From positions 744,001-808,000 of the forward strand of contig NZ_BAABWG010000002.1 in the NCBI RefSeq assembly GCF_040372165.1: a stretch of DNA of 64,000 bases, given 5' to 3'. The translations under genes and the position numbers were made by a program. Under the pieces are notes generated by a model. It did no database searches. It was not told the origin of the DNA and saw nothing but the letters and a program-made list of their open reading frames with translations. Below, piece by piece: positions 16,381 through 24,574 of the stretch. This DNA is from Hydrogenophaga sp040372165 (lineage in GTDB: Bacteria; Pseudomonadota; Gammaproteobacteria; Burkholderiales; Burkholderiaceae_C). Each line of letters starts with the position of its first letter. Within the stretch, counting starts at the first letter, position 1.

Positions 16381-18839
16381 GCCGTCTCCTGAGCCTTGGC
16401 CGAGAGCGTCTCGAACTGACGCGTGTCGACGCCGGCTTTGTCGAACTCGAACCAGGGGTCGGGCTCACCGTCGAGAGCGAACAGCAATTCTTCGTTCAGT
16501 GCCTTGCGGCCTTCGGCATCATCCAGGATGCGCTTCTTGATGTAGTCCAGGCCCACCCGGTTGACGTAGTGCACGGTGCGCTCCAGGTACCAGCCCTCCT
16601 TGCGATAGAGCTGGATGAAGGCGCCGGTGTACTCCAGCACTTCCTCCGCAGTTTTGAGCTTGACCAGGAAGTGCGCAACCTCGGTCTTGATGCCTCCGTT
16701 GCCGGCGATGTACATCTCCCAGCCGCTGTCCACACCAATGATGCCGACGTCCTTGATGCCTGCCTCGGCACAGTTGCGCGGGCAGCCCGAGACGGCGTAC
16801 TTGACCTTGTGCGGCGCGTACATGCGCCAGTGGGCGCGTTCCAGATCTTTGCCCATCTGGGTCGAATCCTGTGTACCCATGCGGCACCATTCGCTGCCAA
16901 CGCAAGTCTTTACCGTGCGCAGTGCTTTGGCATAGGCGTGTCCACTGGGCATGCCGATGTCCTTCCAGACATGAACCAGGTCTTCCTTCTTCACGCCGAG
17001 CAAGTCGATTCGCTGGCCGCCGGTGACCTTGACGGTCGGGATCTTGTACTTGTCGACTGCATCCGCAATGCGACGTAGTTCGTCTGCCGATGTTTCTCCA
17101 CCCCACATGCGCGGAATGACCGAGTAGGTGCCGTCTTTCTGAATGTTGGCGTGAGTGCGCTCGTTGATGAAGCGGCTTTGTGGGTCGTCTTTGGCTTCCT
17201 TGGGCCAGGTGCTGATCAGGTAGTAGTTGACCGCTGGGCGGCAGGTGGCGCAGCCATTGGGCGTTTTCCACTCCAGGAACTTGAACGTATCGGCGATGGT
17301 GAGCAGCTTGTTTTGTGCAATGGCCTCGCGAACTTCCTGGTGACTGCGATCGGTGCAACCGCACACGGCCTTCTTCTTGGGCGTGGCGGAGTAGTCGCCG
17401 CCAGCGGTGAACATCAGAATCTGCTCGACCAGGCCTGTGCAGGAGCCGCAGGAGGCGCTGGCCTTTGTGTGCTTCTTGACTTCATCAAGCGTGAACAGGC
17501 CCTTTTCCTTGATGGCCTTGCAGATGGCGCCCTTGGTCACACCGTTGCATCCGCAGACTTCGTCGGTGTCGGCCATGGCCGCTGCTTTGCTCTGGCTCTG
17601 ATGGCCGGTATCGCCCAGGTGGTTTTCGCCGAACATCAGCTTGTCTCGGATGTCCTGGACGGTGCGGCCTTCGCGCAGCAGTTTGAAGTAGTAGCTGCCG
17701 TCCACCGTGTCGCCATACAGACAGGCGCCGACCAGCTTGTCGTCCTTGATGACCAGCTTTTTGTAGACACCGCCGAACGGATCGCTCATCACGATCTCTT
17801 CGGTGCCATCGCCACCCATGAAGTCGCCAGCAGAGAAGAGATCGATGCCGGTGACCTTGAGTTTGGTGGAGGTGAGCGATCCGGTGTAGCGGCCAATGCC
17901 GAATTCAGCCAGATGGTTGGCCAGCACTTTTCCCTGTTCAAACAGCGGAGCCACCAGGCCGTAGGCGATGCCACGGTGAGCAGCACATTCGCCCACTGCA
18001 TAGATACGGGGGTCGGTCACAGTCTGCATGGTGTCGCTGACCACGATGCCACGGTCAACGTGCAAGTGCATTTTCTGGGCGAGTTCGGTGTTGGGGCGGA
18101 TACCGACCGCCATGACCACCAGGTCAGCCTCGACTTCCGAGCCATCCTTGAACCTGATGGCCTTGACGCGACCTTTGTCGTCGCCCACCAGCTCTTGTGT
18201 CTGCGCGCCGATCAGGAAGTTCATGCCGCGGTCTTCCAGCGACTTTTGCAGCATCTTGCCTGCGACATCGTCGAGCTGGCGCTCCATCAGCCATGGAGCC
18301 ACGTGCACCACAGAGACGTTCATGCCGCGCTTCATCAAGCCGTTGGCAGCTTCCAGTCCCAGCAGGCCGCCGCCGATGACCACAGCGCTCTTGTACCGGG
18401 TGGCTGCGTCGATCATGGCTTCGGTGTCCGCGATGTCACGGTAGGCCAGAACGCCGTCCAGATCCTTGCCAGGGATGGGCAGGATGAACGGGTTTGAACC
18501 GGTGGCCATGATGAGCCTGTCGTAAGGCACTTCCAGCGTCTGACCTTCGCCGTTCACCGCAGTCACGATGCGCTTGGTGCGGTGCACGTCGGTGACTTTA
18601 TAGCCCGCGTGCAGGGTGACGTTGTTTTCCTTGTACCAGTCCCAATCGTTGAGAACGATTTCTTCCAGCGTCTGCTCTCCAGCCAGCACAGGCGAGAGCA
18701 TGATGCGGTTGTAGTTGGGGTGCGGCTCGGCGCCAAAGACAGTGATGTCGTACAGGTCAGTGGTGAGCTTGAGCAGCTCTTCCAGGGCACGCACGCCTGC
18801 CATGCCATTGCCAATCATCACCAAGTTCATCTTTTTCAT
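16377..18839 (-). CDS. nirB: Nitrite reductase [NAD(P)H] large subunit
   Basis: Siroheme- and FAD-containing enzyme reducing nitrite to ammonium. About 820 residues from the ATG at 18839, which has AGGAG eight bases upstream; longer in-frame extensions lie in the untranslated leader. Order: FAD-binding NLVMIGNGMAGVRALEELL, NAD-binding GGGLLGLEAANGLMKRG, then two BFD-like [2Fe-2S] segments (CGCNGVTKGAICKAIKEKG and CGCTDRSHQEVREAI), then the nitrite/sulfite reductase ferredoxin-like half. Siroheme/[4Fe-4S] ligands are C-x5-C in TCVGSEWCRMG and C-x3-C in SGCPRNCAEAG. First gene of the nirB-(pilJ)-nirD-nasA-ybiB-cobA operon, with a leader of about 250 bases. Confidence 0.95.
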   Translation of the reverse strand: MKKMNLVMIGNGMAGVRALEELLKLTTDLYDITVFGAEPHPNYNRIMLSPVLAGEQTLEEIVLNDWDWYKENNVTLHAGYKVTDVHRTKRIVTAVNGEGQTLEVPYDRLIMATGSNPFILPIPGKDLDGVLAYRDIADTEAMIDAATRYKSAVVIGGGLLGLEAANGLMKRGMNVSVVHVAPWLMERQLDDVAGKMLQKSLEDRGMNFLIGAQTQELVGDDKGRVKAIRFKDGSEVEADLVVMAVGIRPNTELAQKMHLHVDRGIVVSDTMQTVTDPRIYAVGECAAHRGIAYGLVAPLFEQGKVLANHLAEFGIGRYTGSLTSTKLKVTGIDLFSAGDFMGGDGTEEIVMSDPFGGVYKKLVIKDDKLVGACLYGDTVDGSYYFKLLREGRTVQDIRDKLMFGENHLGDTGHQSQSKAAAMADTDEVCGCNGVTKGAICKAIKEKGLFTLDEVKKHTKASASCGSCTGLVEQILMFTAGGDYSATPKKKAVCGCTDRSHQEVREAIAQNKLLTIADTFKFLEWKTPNGCATCRPAVNYYLISTWPKEAKDDPQSRFINERTHANIQKDGTYSVIPRMWGGETSADELRRIADAVDKYKIPTVKVTGGQRIDLLGVKKEDLVHVWKDIGMPSGHAYAKALRTVKTCVGSEWCRMGTQDSTQMGKDLERAHWRMYAPHKVKYAVSGCPRNCAEAGIKDVGIIGVDSGWEMYIAGNGGIKTEVAHFLVKLKTAEEVLEYTGAFIQLYRKEGWYLERTVHYVNRVGLDYIKKRILDDAEGRKALNEELLFALDGEPDPWFEFDKAGVDTRQFETLSAKAQETA

Positions 18840-19030
18840 TGCGACCACTCCTGACAAAAGCTCGCGGGTTGCCGGCCACCATGGCCTGCGTAGGGAAGGA
18901 AGGGTGTCAGGTGTCTGCTGCTGAAACCAGGTGCAGGCAGACGTCAGACATTTCCGAAATGTGGGGGTACGGGATTGCTCTGCTGGAGAGCACACTCTGA
19001 CCAGGCGCCGTTGCCGGGGGACAGGTGTTG

Positions 19031-19091
19031 GGTGCGCGCCGTTGCACACCGGGCTCCAGACCAGGGTGTCTGGATAGCGCTTCTTTGCGCT
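19031..19091 (-). promoter_or_regulatory. Candidate ANTAR-binding leader RNA of the nirB operon
   Basis: On the minus strand, starting 1-2 bases after the predicted sigma-54 start, three stems follow one another. P1 is AGCGC-AAAGAA-GCGCT (19076-19091). The middle stem is CCAGAC-ACCCTG-GTCTGG (19056-19073). P2 is GGTGTGC-AACGGC-GCGCACC (19031-19050). P1 and P2 have hexanucleotide loops with A at position 1 and G at position 4, the consensus for ANTAR RNA targets. Unlike the nrtA leader, no clear terminator with a U-run was found between here and nirB; P2's 3' arm could instead pair with GTGTGC near 18990. NasR is encoded 5.7 kb away. Confidence 0.6.
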
Positions 19092-19102
19092 TGTTCTGTT
19101 AA

Positions 19103-19118
19103 TGCAAGAGGTGTGCCA
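19103..19118 (-). promoter_or_regulatory. Sigma-54 (-24/-12) promoter of the nirB operon
   Basis: Minus-strand TGGCACACCTCTTGCA is an exact match to the TGGCAC-N5-TTGCA consensus, with GG and GC ten bases apart. The predicted start is near 19092, about 250 bases upstream of the nirB ATG and directly before the first hexaloop hairpin. A sigma-54 promoter implies an enhancer-binding activator, most likely NtrC for a nitrogen-assimilation operon. Confidence 0.8.
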
Positions 19119-19364
19119 GTGTGGCGAGCTGTGGCGCAAGACAGGCCATGGTGCCAAGGTCGTTCGCCGCTGACATGGCGGGCGAGAATGGCAGATGCGC
19201 TAAGTTATTGATTTTTGTAGCGCCGGATCGCTGGGCTCATGCCAATCAGGACCAAGGGCGAGCCTGGTGGCGCGATCTGAAGCAGGCTGCGCGGTTGCCG
19301 TATTGACAGCGTTGTGGTGCGTGCCTGTTGGCGGTGTGCACCAAATGTTGTTGCCCAGAAACTT

Positions 19365-19381
19365 CGCACCGTTTTGGTGTG
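19365..19381. promoter_or_regulatory. NtrC-like site upstream of the nirB promoter
   Basis: Minus-strand CACACCAAAACGGTGCG matches 13 of 17 positions of the NtrC consensus TGCACCAAAATGGTGCA. A half site, TGCACCAAA, is at 19337-19345 on the plus strand. They lie 220-260 bases upstream of the sigma-54 promoter, far but possible for an enhancer. Motif match by eye only. Confidence 0.45.
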
Positions 19382-19408
19382 CGCGTACTGCTGCTGTCGG
19401 CAGGGAGC

Positions 19409-19744
19409 TCAGCGCAGGCGACCGTTGTAGGTGCGTGCGCCGCTGCTGCGTGGGGTGTCAGAGGCAGAAGAAGGAGCTGGTGATGGCGAAGTTGACGATG
19501 TCAGCGGCTCGCCCGTCCTGGTTCTGACTTCCTGCGTTTCGGGGCGTGAAGGAATGGACGTCAAGGCCTGTTGCAGTGAGAGCCCTGTGACCAGCACATC
19601 TTCGTCGTCCGTGTCCATCAGGCCCGTCAGGGTCGATTGGGCGTACTCGCTGTCCTCGGAGAACTTCAGCACGTCAAAGGGCTTGCCTTGCCTGCCGGCG
19701 AGTCGGCGGAGCTTGGCGATCAATTGCAGTGTTTTCTGCTCCAT
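19409..19744 (-). CDS. Hypothetical protein, 111 residues
   Basis: Not recognised. The first 75 residues are charged and well mixed (MEQKTLQLIAKLRRLAGRQ, then KPFDVLKFSEDSEYAQST and DTDDEDVLVTGLSLQQAL), consistent with a small soluble domain; the last 35 are low-complexity Ser/Pro/Thr. AGGGAA lies upstream of the ATG. It sits between the nirB and nrt operons with its own gaps on both sides. A structured N-terminal half supports a real gene, the low-complexity tail less so. No transmembrane helix or signal peptide. Confidence 0.5.
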   Translation of the reverse strand: MEQKTLQLIAKLRRLAGRQGKPFDVLKFSEDSEYAQSTLTGLMDTDDEDVLVTGLSLQQALTSIPSRPETQEVRTRTGEPLTSSTSPSPAPSSASDTPRSSGARTYNGRLR

Positions 19745-20125
19745 GTCGTGTTTCCCTGAAGGTCAGTGATGCTGATTCTTGTACTGGTTTCATCGCGACA
19801 GGCGCATCCAGCTGAGATGAGATGATCATCTGGCGGCTGTCTGTCGTCTGCGCCGGATGAACGCAATCAATCCGATATTGTTAGTGCTCTTGTCGCCATC
19901 GGTGCTCCCGGCACAGAACTTCCGGGCGCATCTGTGATGGCTGTCACGATCTTCGCGAATGGCACTGAGCGAAGGCAGAAACAGCACAGCGCACCGGGCG
20001 ACATGGCCACGGTGACGCTGGCTGCGCCGCTCTTGGCGCGAGGATGATTCTCTGTCGTTCTCTTGCCGGGCGCCTTCCCCCTCGTCCCTCTTTCCCGATA
20101 CGTCTTCTGTTGCTCTGCCCGCGAA
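19745..20125. other. Intergenic stretch between the transporter ATPase gene and the 111-residue gene
   Basis: No convincing gene here. The sequence GCGCC-GCTCTT-GGCGC near 20026-20042 can form a five-pair stem at the 3' side of the ATPase gene, but it has no adjacent T-run on the minus strand, so a terminator is not established. Nothing else recognisable was seen. Confidence 0.4.
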
Positions 20126-21973
20126 TCAGTGCTGGCTGCCGCAATCTTCCAGGAAGCCGATCAGCTCTTCGCGCAACTCGTAGTAGCGTGGGTGCTTGAG
20201 CAGCGCTTCGCGGCTGCGCGGGTGGGGCAGCGGCACGTCCATGATCTTGCCGACCTTGGCACGTGGCCCGTTGGTCATCATGACGACGCGGTCAGCCAGC
20301 AAGATGGCTTCGTCGACGTCGTGGGTGACCATCATGGCGGTGACCTGGCTGCGCGACCACACCTCCATCAGCACCTCTTGCAGGTCCCAGCGGGTCAAGG
20401 AGTCCAGCATGCCGAACGGTTCATCGAGCAGGAGCATTTTGGGCTGGAGTGCAAACGCCCGGGCAATGCCCACGCGCTGCTTCATGCCGTTGGACAGGTC
20501 CATGGCTTTCTTTTGCATGGAGCTGCCCAGACCGACGCGGTTGAGGTAATACTCCACGGTGTCTTTGCGCTCGGCTTGGGAAGCATGAGGAAACACGCGC
20601 TGCACGCCCAGCATGACGTTCTCGAAGGCTGTCAGCCAGGGCACCAGGCTGGGCGCCTGAAACACGATGCCCCGGTCGGGGCCGGCATCGTTGACTTCGC
20701 GCCCGTCGAGCACGATGGCGCCATCGCTCACGTCGGTCAGCCCGGCCATCATGGACAGTACCGTGGACTTGCCGCAGCCAGAGTGCCCGATGAGGGAGAT
20801 GAACTCGCCCTTGCGAATCTTCAGGTCGAAGCCGTCGACCACCGCCTGCGGCCCCTTGGGCGTCGGATAGATCTTGACGATGTTGGAGAACTCGACAAAG
20901 CGGTCGTCGGCCGTGGTGGGCTCGCGGTCATTCACGTTGCCAGGGATCTGGCGCTCTGCCTCGAGGGCTTCTGCTTCGATGCGTTCCGCCAGGGCGGCAT
21001 GACGCATGCCGAGCAGCCTCGCAGCTGTGGCACCAACACCCTGGCTCTTGCTTTCGTTGGGTGCTCGCGGGGTCAGGCTTGGCAGCTGGACAACATTGTT
21101 GCCTTGCTGTGCAGCGTTCTGGTGTGACAGCGCAATCAGATGGGCGGTGATTTCCTGGCGCAGTTCCTTGAAGCGCTGGTCGTGGTTCATGGCGCGGCGA
21201 TCGCGGGGGCGGTCGATGTCCACGCTGAACGACGGGCCGAGTGCAGCGCCAGGTCCGATCTGAAGGGGAATGATGCGGTCGGCCACCATGAGGGCTTCGT
21301 CCACATCGTTGGTGATCAGCACCACGGTCTTCTTGTTTTCGCTCCAGATCTTGACGATCTCGTCCTGCAGGTTGGCGCGGGTAAGAGCGTCCAGGGCGGA
21401 GAGTGGCTCGTCCAGCAGAAGCACGTCAGGGTCGGTGGCGAGCGCACGGGCAACGGAGACGCGCTGGCGCATGCCGCCGGAGAGCTGGGCTGGCTTCTTG
21501 TCGATGGCGGGCGTGAGGCCCACCATGGACACATAGTGCTTGACCAGATCTCCGCGCTCGGAGGCACTCATCGAACCATTGACCCGGTCGACCGCCAGCG
21601 ATACGTTCTCACGAACGCTCAGCCATGGCATGAGGGAGTAGCTCTGAAACACAATGCCTCGGTCAGGCCCCGGGCCGGTGATGGCATCGCCATTCTTGAG
21701 CACTTCGCCCGAATCAGCCTGGGTCAGGCCTGCGAGCAGGTTGATAAGCGTGGTCTTGCCGGTTCCGGAGAAGCCGACGATGGCCACGAACTCGCCGGGC
21801 TCCACCCGCAAGCTGAGGTCTTTGAGTACCTCGGTGCGGCTGGATCCGCTGCCGTAGCCCTTGCACACGTTGCGCAGTTCCAGCGCAGCAGTGCCAGGGA
21901 CCGCCTCAAGCTGAGGCGTGTCATGTGAGGCAGCGGTATCGAGAATGGCTTGGGGCATGGCAATGGCGTTCAT
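20126..21973 (-). CDS. Nitrate ABC transporter ATP-binding protein with two fused ATPase domains
   Basis: Energises nitrate import. In 615 residues there are two complete ABC cassettes. The first has Walker A GFSGTGKTT, signature LSGGMRQRVSVARAL and Walker B DVLLLDEPLSALD. The second, after a charged linker around residues 270-350, has GHSGCGKST, LSNGMKQRVGIARAF and MLLLDEPFGMLD. In cyanobacteria these two parts are separate NrtC and NrtD; here they are one chain, and NrtC's C-terminal binding domain is absent. AGGAG precedes the ATG at 21973. Third gene of the nrtA-nrtB operon, 57 bases after nrtB. Confidence 0.9.
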   Translation of the reverse strand: MNAIAMPQAILDTAASHDTPQLEAVPGTAALELRNVCKGYGSGSSRTEVLKDLSLRVEPGEFVAIVGFSGTGKTTLINLLAGLTQADSGEVLKNGDAITGPGPDRGIVFQSYSLMPWLSVRENVSLAVDRVNGSMSASERGDLVKHYVSMVGLTPAIDKKPAQLSGGMRQRVSVARALATDPDVLLLDEPLSALDALTRANLQDEIVKIWSENKKTVVLITNDVDEALMVADRIIPLQIGPGAALGPSFSVDIDRPRDRRAMNHDQRFKELRQEITAHLIALSHQNAAQQGNNVVQLPSLTPRAPNESKSQGVGATAARLLGMRHAALAERIEAEALEAERQIPGNVNDREPTTADDRFVEFSNIVKIYPTPKGPQAVVDGFDLKIRKGEFISLIGHSGCGKSTVLSMMAGLTDVSDGAIVLDGREVNDAGPDRGIVFQAPSLVPWLTAFENVMLGVQRVFPHASQAERKDTVEYYLNRVGLGSSMQKKAMDLSNGMKQRVGIARAFALQPKMLLLDEPFGMLDSLTRWDLQEVLMEVWSRSQVTAMMVTHDVDEAILLADRVVMMTNGPRAKVGKIMDVPLPHPRSREALLKHPRYYELREELIGFLEDCGSQH

Positions 21974-22030
21974 GTCGGCTCCTGAGGCCTGTTCACACTT
22001 CTTGTGCGTGCGAATGGGGTGAAGCGGGAA

Positions 22031-23002
22031 TCAGCGGTGAGAGACGAGGTTTTGCAGGGTTTGCATCAGGCGGTCCAGGGCAAAGCCGATGGCACCGATG
22101 GTGAAAACGGCAACCATGATCCGGCTGAGCGAGTCCGAACTGCCGTTCTGGAACTCGTCCCAGACAAACTTGCCCAGACCCGGGTTTTGCGCCAGCATTT
22201 CGGCAGCGATCAGAACCATCCAGCCCACACCCAGCGAGAGGCGCATGCCGGTGAAGATATAGGGCAGGGCAGAGGGCAGAATGACTTTGCGGATGCGGGT
22301 GCCCAGAGGAAGCTGCAACACCTTGCCCACGTTGACCAGGTCCTTGTCAACGGAGGACACACCAATGGCAGTGTTGATCAGTGTGGTCCACAGGGAGCAC
22401 AGCGTCACGGTGATGGCCGAGATCAGGAAGGACTTCTCGAACATGGGTTCGCCGGTGGTGACGTAGACCGCAGAGACGATCAGGGTCACGATGGGCAGCC
22501 AGGCCAGCGGAGAGACGGGGCGGAACAATTGCACCAGCGGATTGATGGCGGCCTGCACCACCTTGGAGGTACCGGCCAGAATGCCCAGCGGCACAGCCAC
22601 CAGTGTGGCAAGCATGAAGCCCACGAACACCGTCTTCAGGCTGGTGATGATCTGATCGAAATAGGTGGCCTTGCCTGTCCAGGGGAAGATGCGAGGCTCG
22701 TAGTTGGGATCGTCAGCCAAACGCTCGGCGTTGCGCTCTTCCTGGCGCTCGTAGAAGGCGGCTTCCCGCTTTCTCTCCGAGAAATGCTCCTTGACAAGAA
22801 CCATGGCCTGCTCTGAGACTTTGACCGGTCCCGGGACGGCGCCCAGGCTGGTCTGAATCCGGGCCGCCGTGAAAGACCACAAGGCCATGAAGAGAACCAG
22901 AGCGATCAGGGGTACGCCCAGGTTCATCACCAGGGCGCGGGCCAGTTCCTTGGGATCGCGCAGGGCGGCAGCACCGCCGAAGAGTTTGGCTGCGATTTCC
23001 AT
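22031..23002 (-). CDS. nrtB: Nitrate ABC transporter permease
   Basis: Inner-membrane subunit of 323 residues. Several transmembrane helices are evident (LGVPLIALVLFMALWSF, VFVGFMLATLVAVPLGILAG, WLPIVTLIVSAVY, IMVAVFTIGAIGFAL). The permease coupling region is in the segment with SLWTTLINTAIGVSSVDKD and RKVILPSALPYIFTGMRLSL, the EAA-type loop (here LPSALPYIFTGMRL). It begins three bases after the nrtA stop, so the two are translationally coupled. Confidence 0.92.
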   Translation of the reverse strand: MEIAAKLFGGAAALRDPKELARALVMNLGVPLIALVLFMALWSFTAARIQTSLGAVPGPVKVSEQAMVLVKEHFSERKREAAFYERQEERNAERLADDPNYEPRIFPWTGKATYFDQIITSLKTVFVGFMLATLVAVPLGILAGTSKVVQAAINPLVQLFRPVSPLAWLPIVTLIVSAVYVTTGEPMFEKSFLISAITVTLCSLWTTLINTAIGVSSVDKDLVNVGKVLQLPLGTRIRKVILPSALPYIFTGMRLSLGVGWMVLIAAEMLAQNPGLGKFVWDEFQNGSSDSLSRIMVAVFTIGAIGFALDRLMQTLQNLVSHR

Positions 23003-23005
23003 GAT

Positions 23006-24373
23006 TTACACCTTGTCGTTGGCCTTCAGGCCGATCTTGAACTGGGAGAGGTAGTCGTTGGGCTTCTTGCCGTCATAGGCCACGCCGTCAATGAAACCGT
23101 TGTCCACCGGCTTGTAGCCATCGGTCTTGGGCAGGTCGCTCGCCTTGATCTTTCCGTCGGCAACCAGTGCGTTGGCGGCTTCCATGTACACATCCGGGCG
23201 GTACACCTTCTTGGCCACGTCGTGGTACCAGCTGTCTGGCTTGGATTCGGTGATCTGACCCCAGCGGCGCATCTGCGTGAGGTACCACACCGCGTCGCTG
23301 TAGAACGGGTAGGTCGCGTACTTGCGGAAGAAGATGTTGAAGTCCGGCGCAGGGCGCTTGTCACCCTTCTCGTATTCGAAGGTGCCGGTCATGCTGTTGG
23401 CAATGACCTTGGCGTCTGCACCGACGTATTGCGACTTGGACAGGATCTTGACGGCTTCCTCGCGGTTTTCAGGCGAAGCGTCGAGCCACTGGCCAGCGCG
23501 GATCAGGGCCTTGACCACGGCAACGTGAGAATTGGGGTACTTCTTGGCCCAGTCGGCGGTGACACCGAAGACCTTCTCGGGGTTGTTCTTCCAGATTTCG
23601 TGGTCGGTGATCACCGGCACACCAATGCCCTTGAACACGGCTTGCTGGTTCCAGGGCTCGCCCACGCAGTAGCCGTGAATGGTGCCGGCTTCCATGGTGG
23701 CGGGCATTTGCGGTGGTGGCGTGACGGACAGCAGCACATCGGCCTTGGACGTGCCGGAGATATCCGATGCGGTGTAGTAGCCAGGGTTGAGGCCGCCAGC
23801 AGCCAGCCAGTAGCGCAGTTCGTAGTTGTGGGTCGAGACGGGAAAGACCATGCCCATCTTGAACTGCTTGCCTTCCTTCTTCCAGGCATCGACGACCTTC
23901 TTGAGTGCGTCGGCCTTGATGGGATGCTCGACCTTGCCGTCTTTCACGGGCAGGTGCTTCTTCATTTCCGCCCACACCTCGTTGGAGACGGTGATGCCGT
24001 TGCCGTTGAGGTCCATGCTGAAGGCGGTCACGATGTCGGCCTTGGTGCCGAAACCGATGGTGGCGCCCAGAGGCTGGCCGGCAAGCATGTGCGCGCCGTC
24101 GAGCTGGCCGTCGATCACGCGGTCAAGCAGAACCTTCCAGTTGGCCTGTGCTTCAAGGGTGACGAAAAGGCCTTCTTCTTCAAAGAAGCCTTTCTCATAG
24201 GCGATCACCAGAGGGGCGCAGTCGGTCAGCTTGATGAAGCCAAACTTCAAGGCTTCTTTTTCGGGGTACTTGCCTTTGGCCATGGCCAGCGGGCTGATGC
24301 CGGCAGCGCCCGCAAGGGCAAGAGCGCTTGCAGTGAACTGGCGGCGGCTGAAACGGCTGGAAGCGTCGGACAT
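23006..24373 (-). CDS. nrtA: Nitrate ABC transporter substrate-binding protein
   Basis: Periplasmic nitrate-binding protein of about 455 residues. The ATG at 24373 has AAGGAG six bases upstream. A twin-arginine signal (SRFSRRQFTASALALAGAAG) is followed by the NMT1/NrtA-type domain: KFGFIKLTDCAPLVIAYEKG, GAHMLAGQPLGATIGFG, GTIHGYCVGEPWNQQAV, the last matching the NrtA anion-binding region. A twin-arginine signal is usual for NrtA/NasF homologues. First gene of the nrtA-nrtB-ATPase operon; equivalent to nasF of Klebsiella. Controlled, by inference, by the sigma-54 promoter and the terminator/ANTAR leader directly upstream. Confidence 0.93.
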   Translation of the reverse strand: MSDASSRFSRRQFTASALALAGAAGISPLAMAKGKYPEKEALKFGFIKLTDCAPLVIAYEKGFFEEEGLFVTLEAQANWKVLLDRVIDGQLDGAHMLAGQPLGATIGFGTKADIVTAFSMDLNGNGITVSNEVWAEMKKHLPVKDGKVEHPIKADALKKVVDAWKKEGKQFKMGMVFPVSTHNYELRYWLAAGGLNPGYYTASDISGTSKADVLLSVTPPPQMPATMEAGTIHGYCVGEPWNQQAVFKGIGVPVITDHEIWKNNPEKVFGVTADWAKKYPNSHVAVVKALIRAGQWLDASPENREEAVKILSKSQYVGADAKVIANSMTGTFEYEKGDKRPAPDFNIFFRKYATYPFYSDAVWYLTQMRRWGQITESKPDSWYHDVAKKVYRPDVYMEAANALVADGKIKASDLPKTDGYKPVDNGFIDGVAYDGKKPNDYLSQFKIGLKANDKV

Positions 24374-24456
24374 GTGGAACTCCTTGGTGCGTGAGACAGA
24401 GGATGAAATGAATCGGAAAACAGATTTCGGAAGTCCGGCCGGACAGGTCGCCAACG

Positions 24457-24507
24457 AAAACGGCGCCCACCTCGCTCCTCCCTGACGGGGGGAAGGTGGA
24501 CGCCGTT
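24457..24507 (-). terminator. Intrinsic terminator in the nrtA leader (attenuator)
   Basis: Minus-strand arms AACGGCGTCCACCT (24494-24507) and AGGTGGGCGCCGTT (24459-24472) pair over 14 consecutive positions with one G-U pair, followed at once by TTCGTT with the two T's of the arm giving TTTT. It lies about 85 bases upstream of the nrtA ATG and so would stop transcription before the gene. Its 5' arm shares bases with the second ANTAR hairpin (24498-24511), so the two structures exclude each other. Confidence 0.8.
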
Positions 24508-24561
24508 GTCCTGGTGGCCCTGGCAGGCCGGGTGCGGAATCACCGCCTTTGGTGTTTCCGC
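24498..24561 (-). promoter_or_regulatory. Candidate ANTAR-binding antiterminator RNA of the nrtA operon
   Basis: Minus strand. P1 (24534-24561) is GCGGAA-A-CACC, loop AAAGGC, GGTG-A-TTCCGC: ten pairs with one A/A mismatch and a hexanucleotide loop with A1 and G4. P2 (24498-24511) is GGAC, loop AACGGC, GTCC: the same A1/G4 pattern, and the loop is identical to that of P2 in the nirB leader. P1 starts three to four bases after the predicted transcription start. P2 overlaps the 5' arm of the terminator. This is the architecture described for NasR control of the Klebsiella nasF leader. Seen in sequence; binding is inferred. Confidence 0.75.
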
Positions 24562-24574
24562 TTGTCCTGTTCAG

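Noticed and set aside
20026..20042. GCGCC/GGCGC stem as a terminator for the transporter operon
   Set aside because: Only five pairs and no U-run on the transcribed strand.
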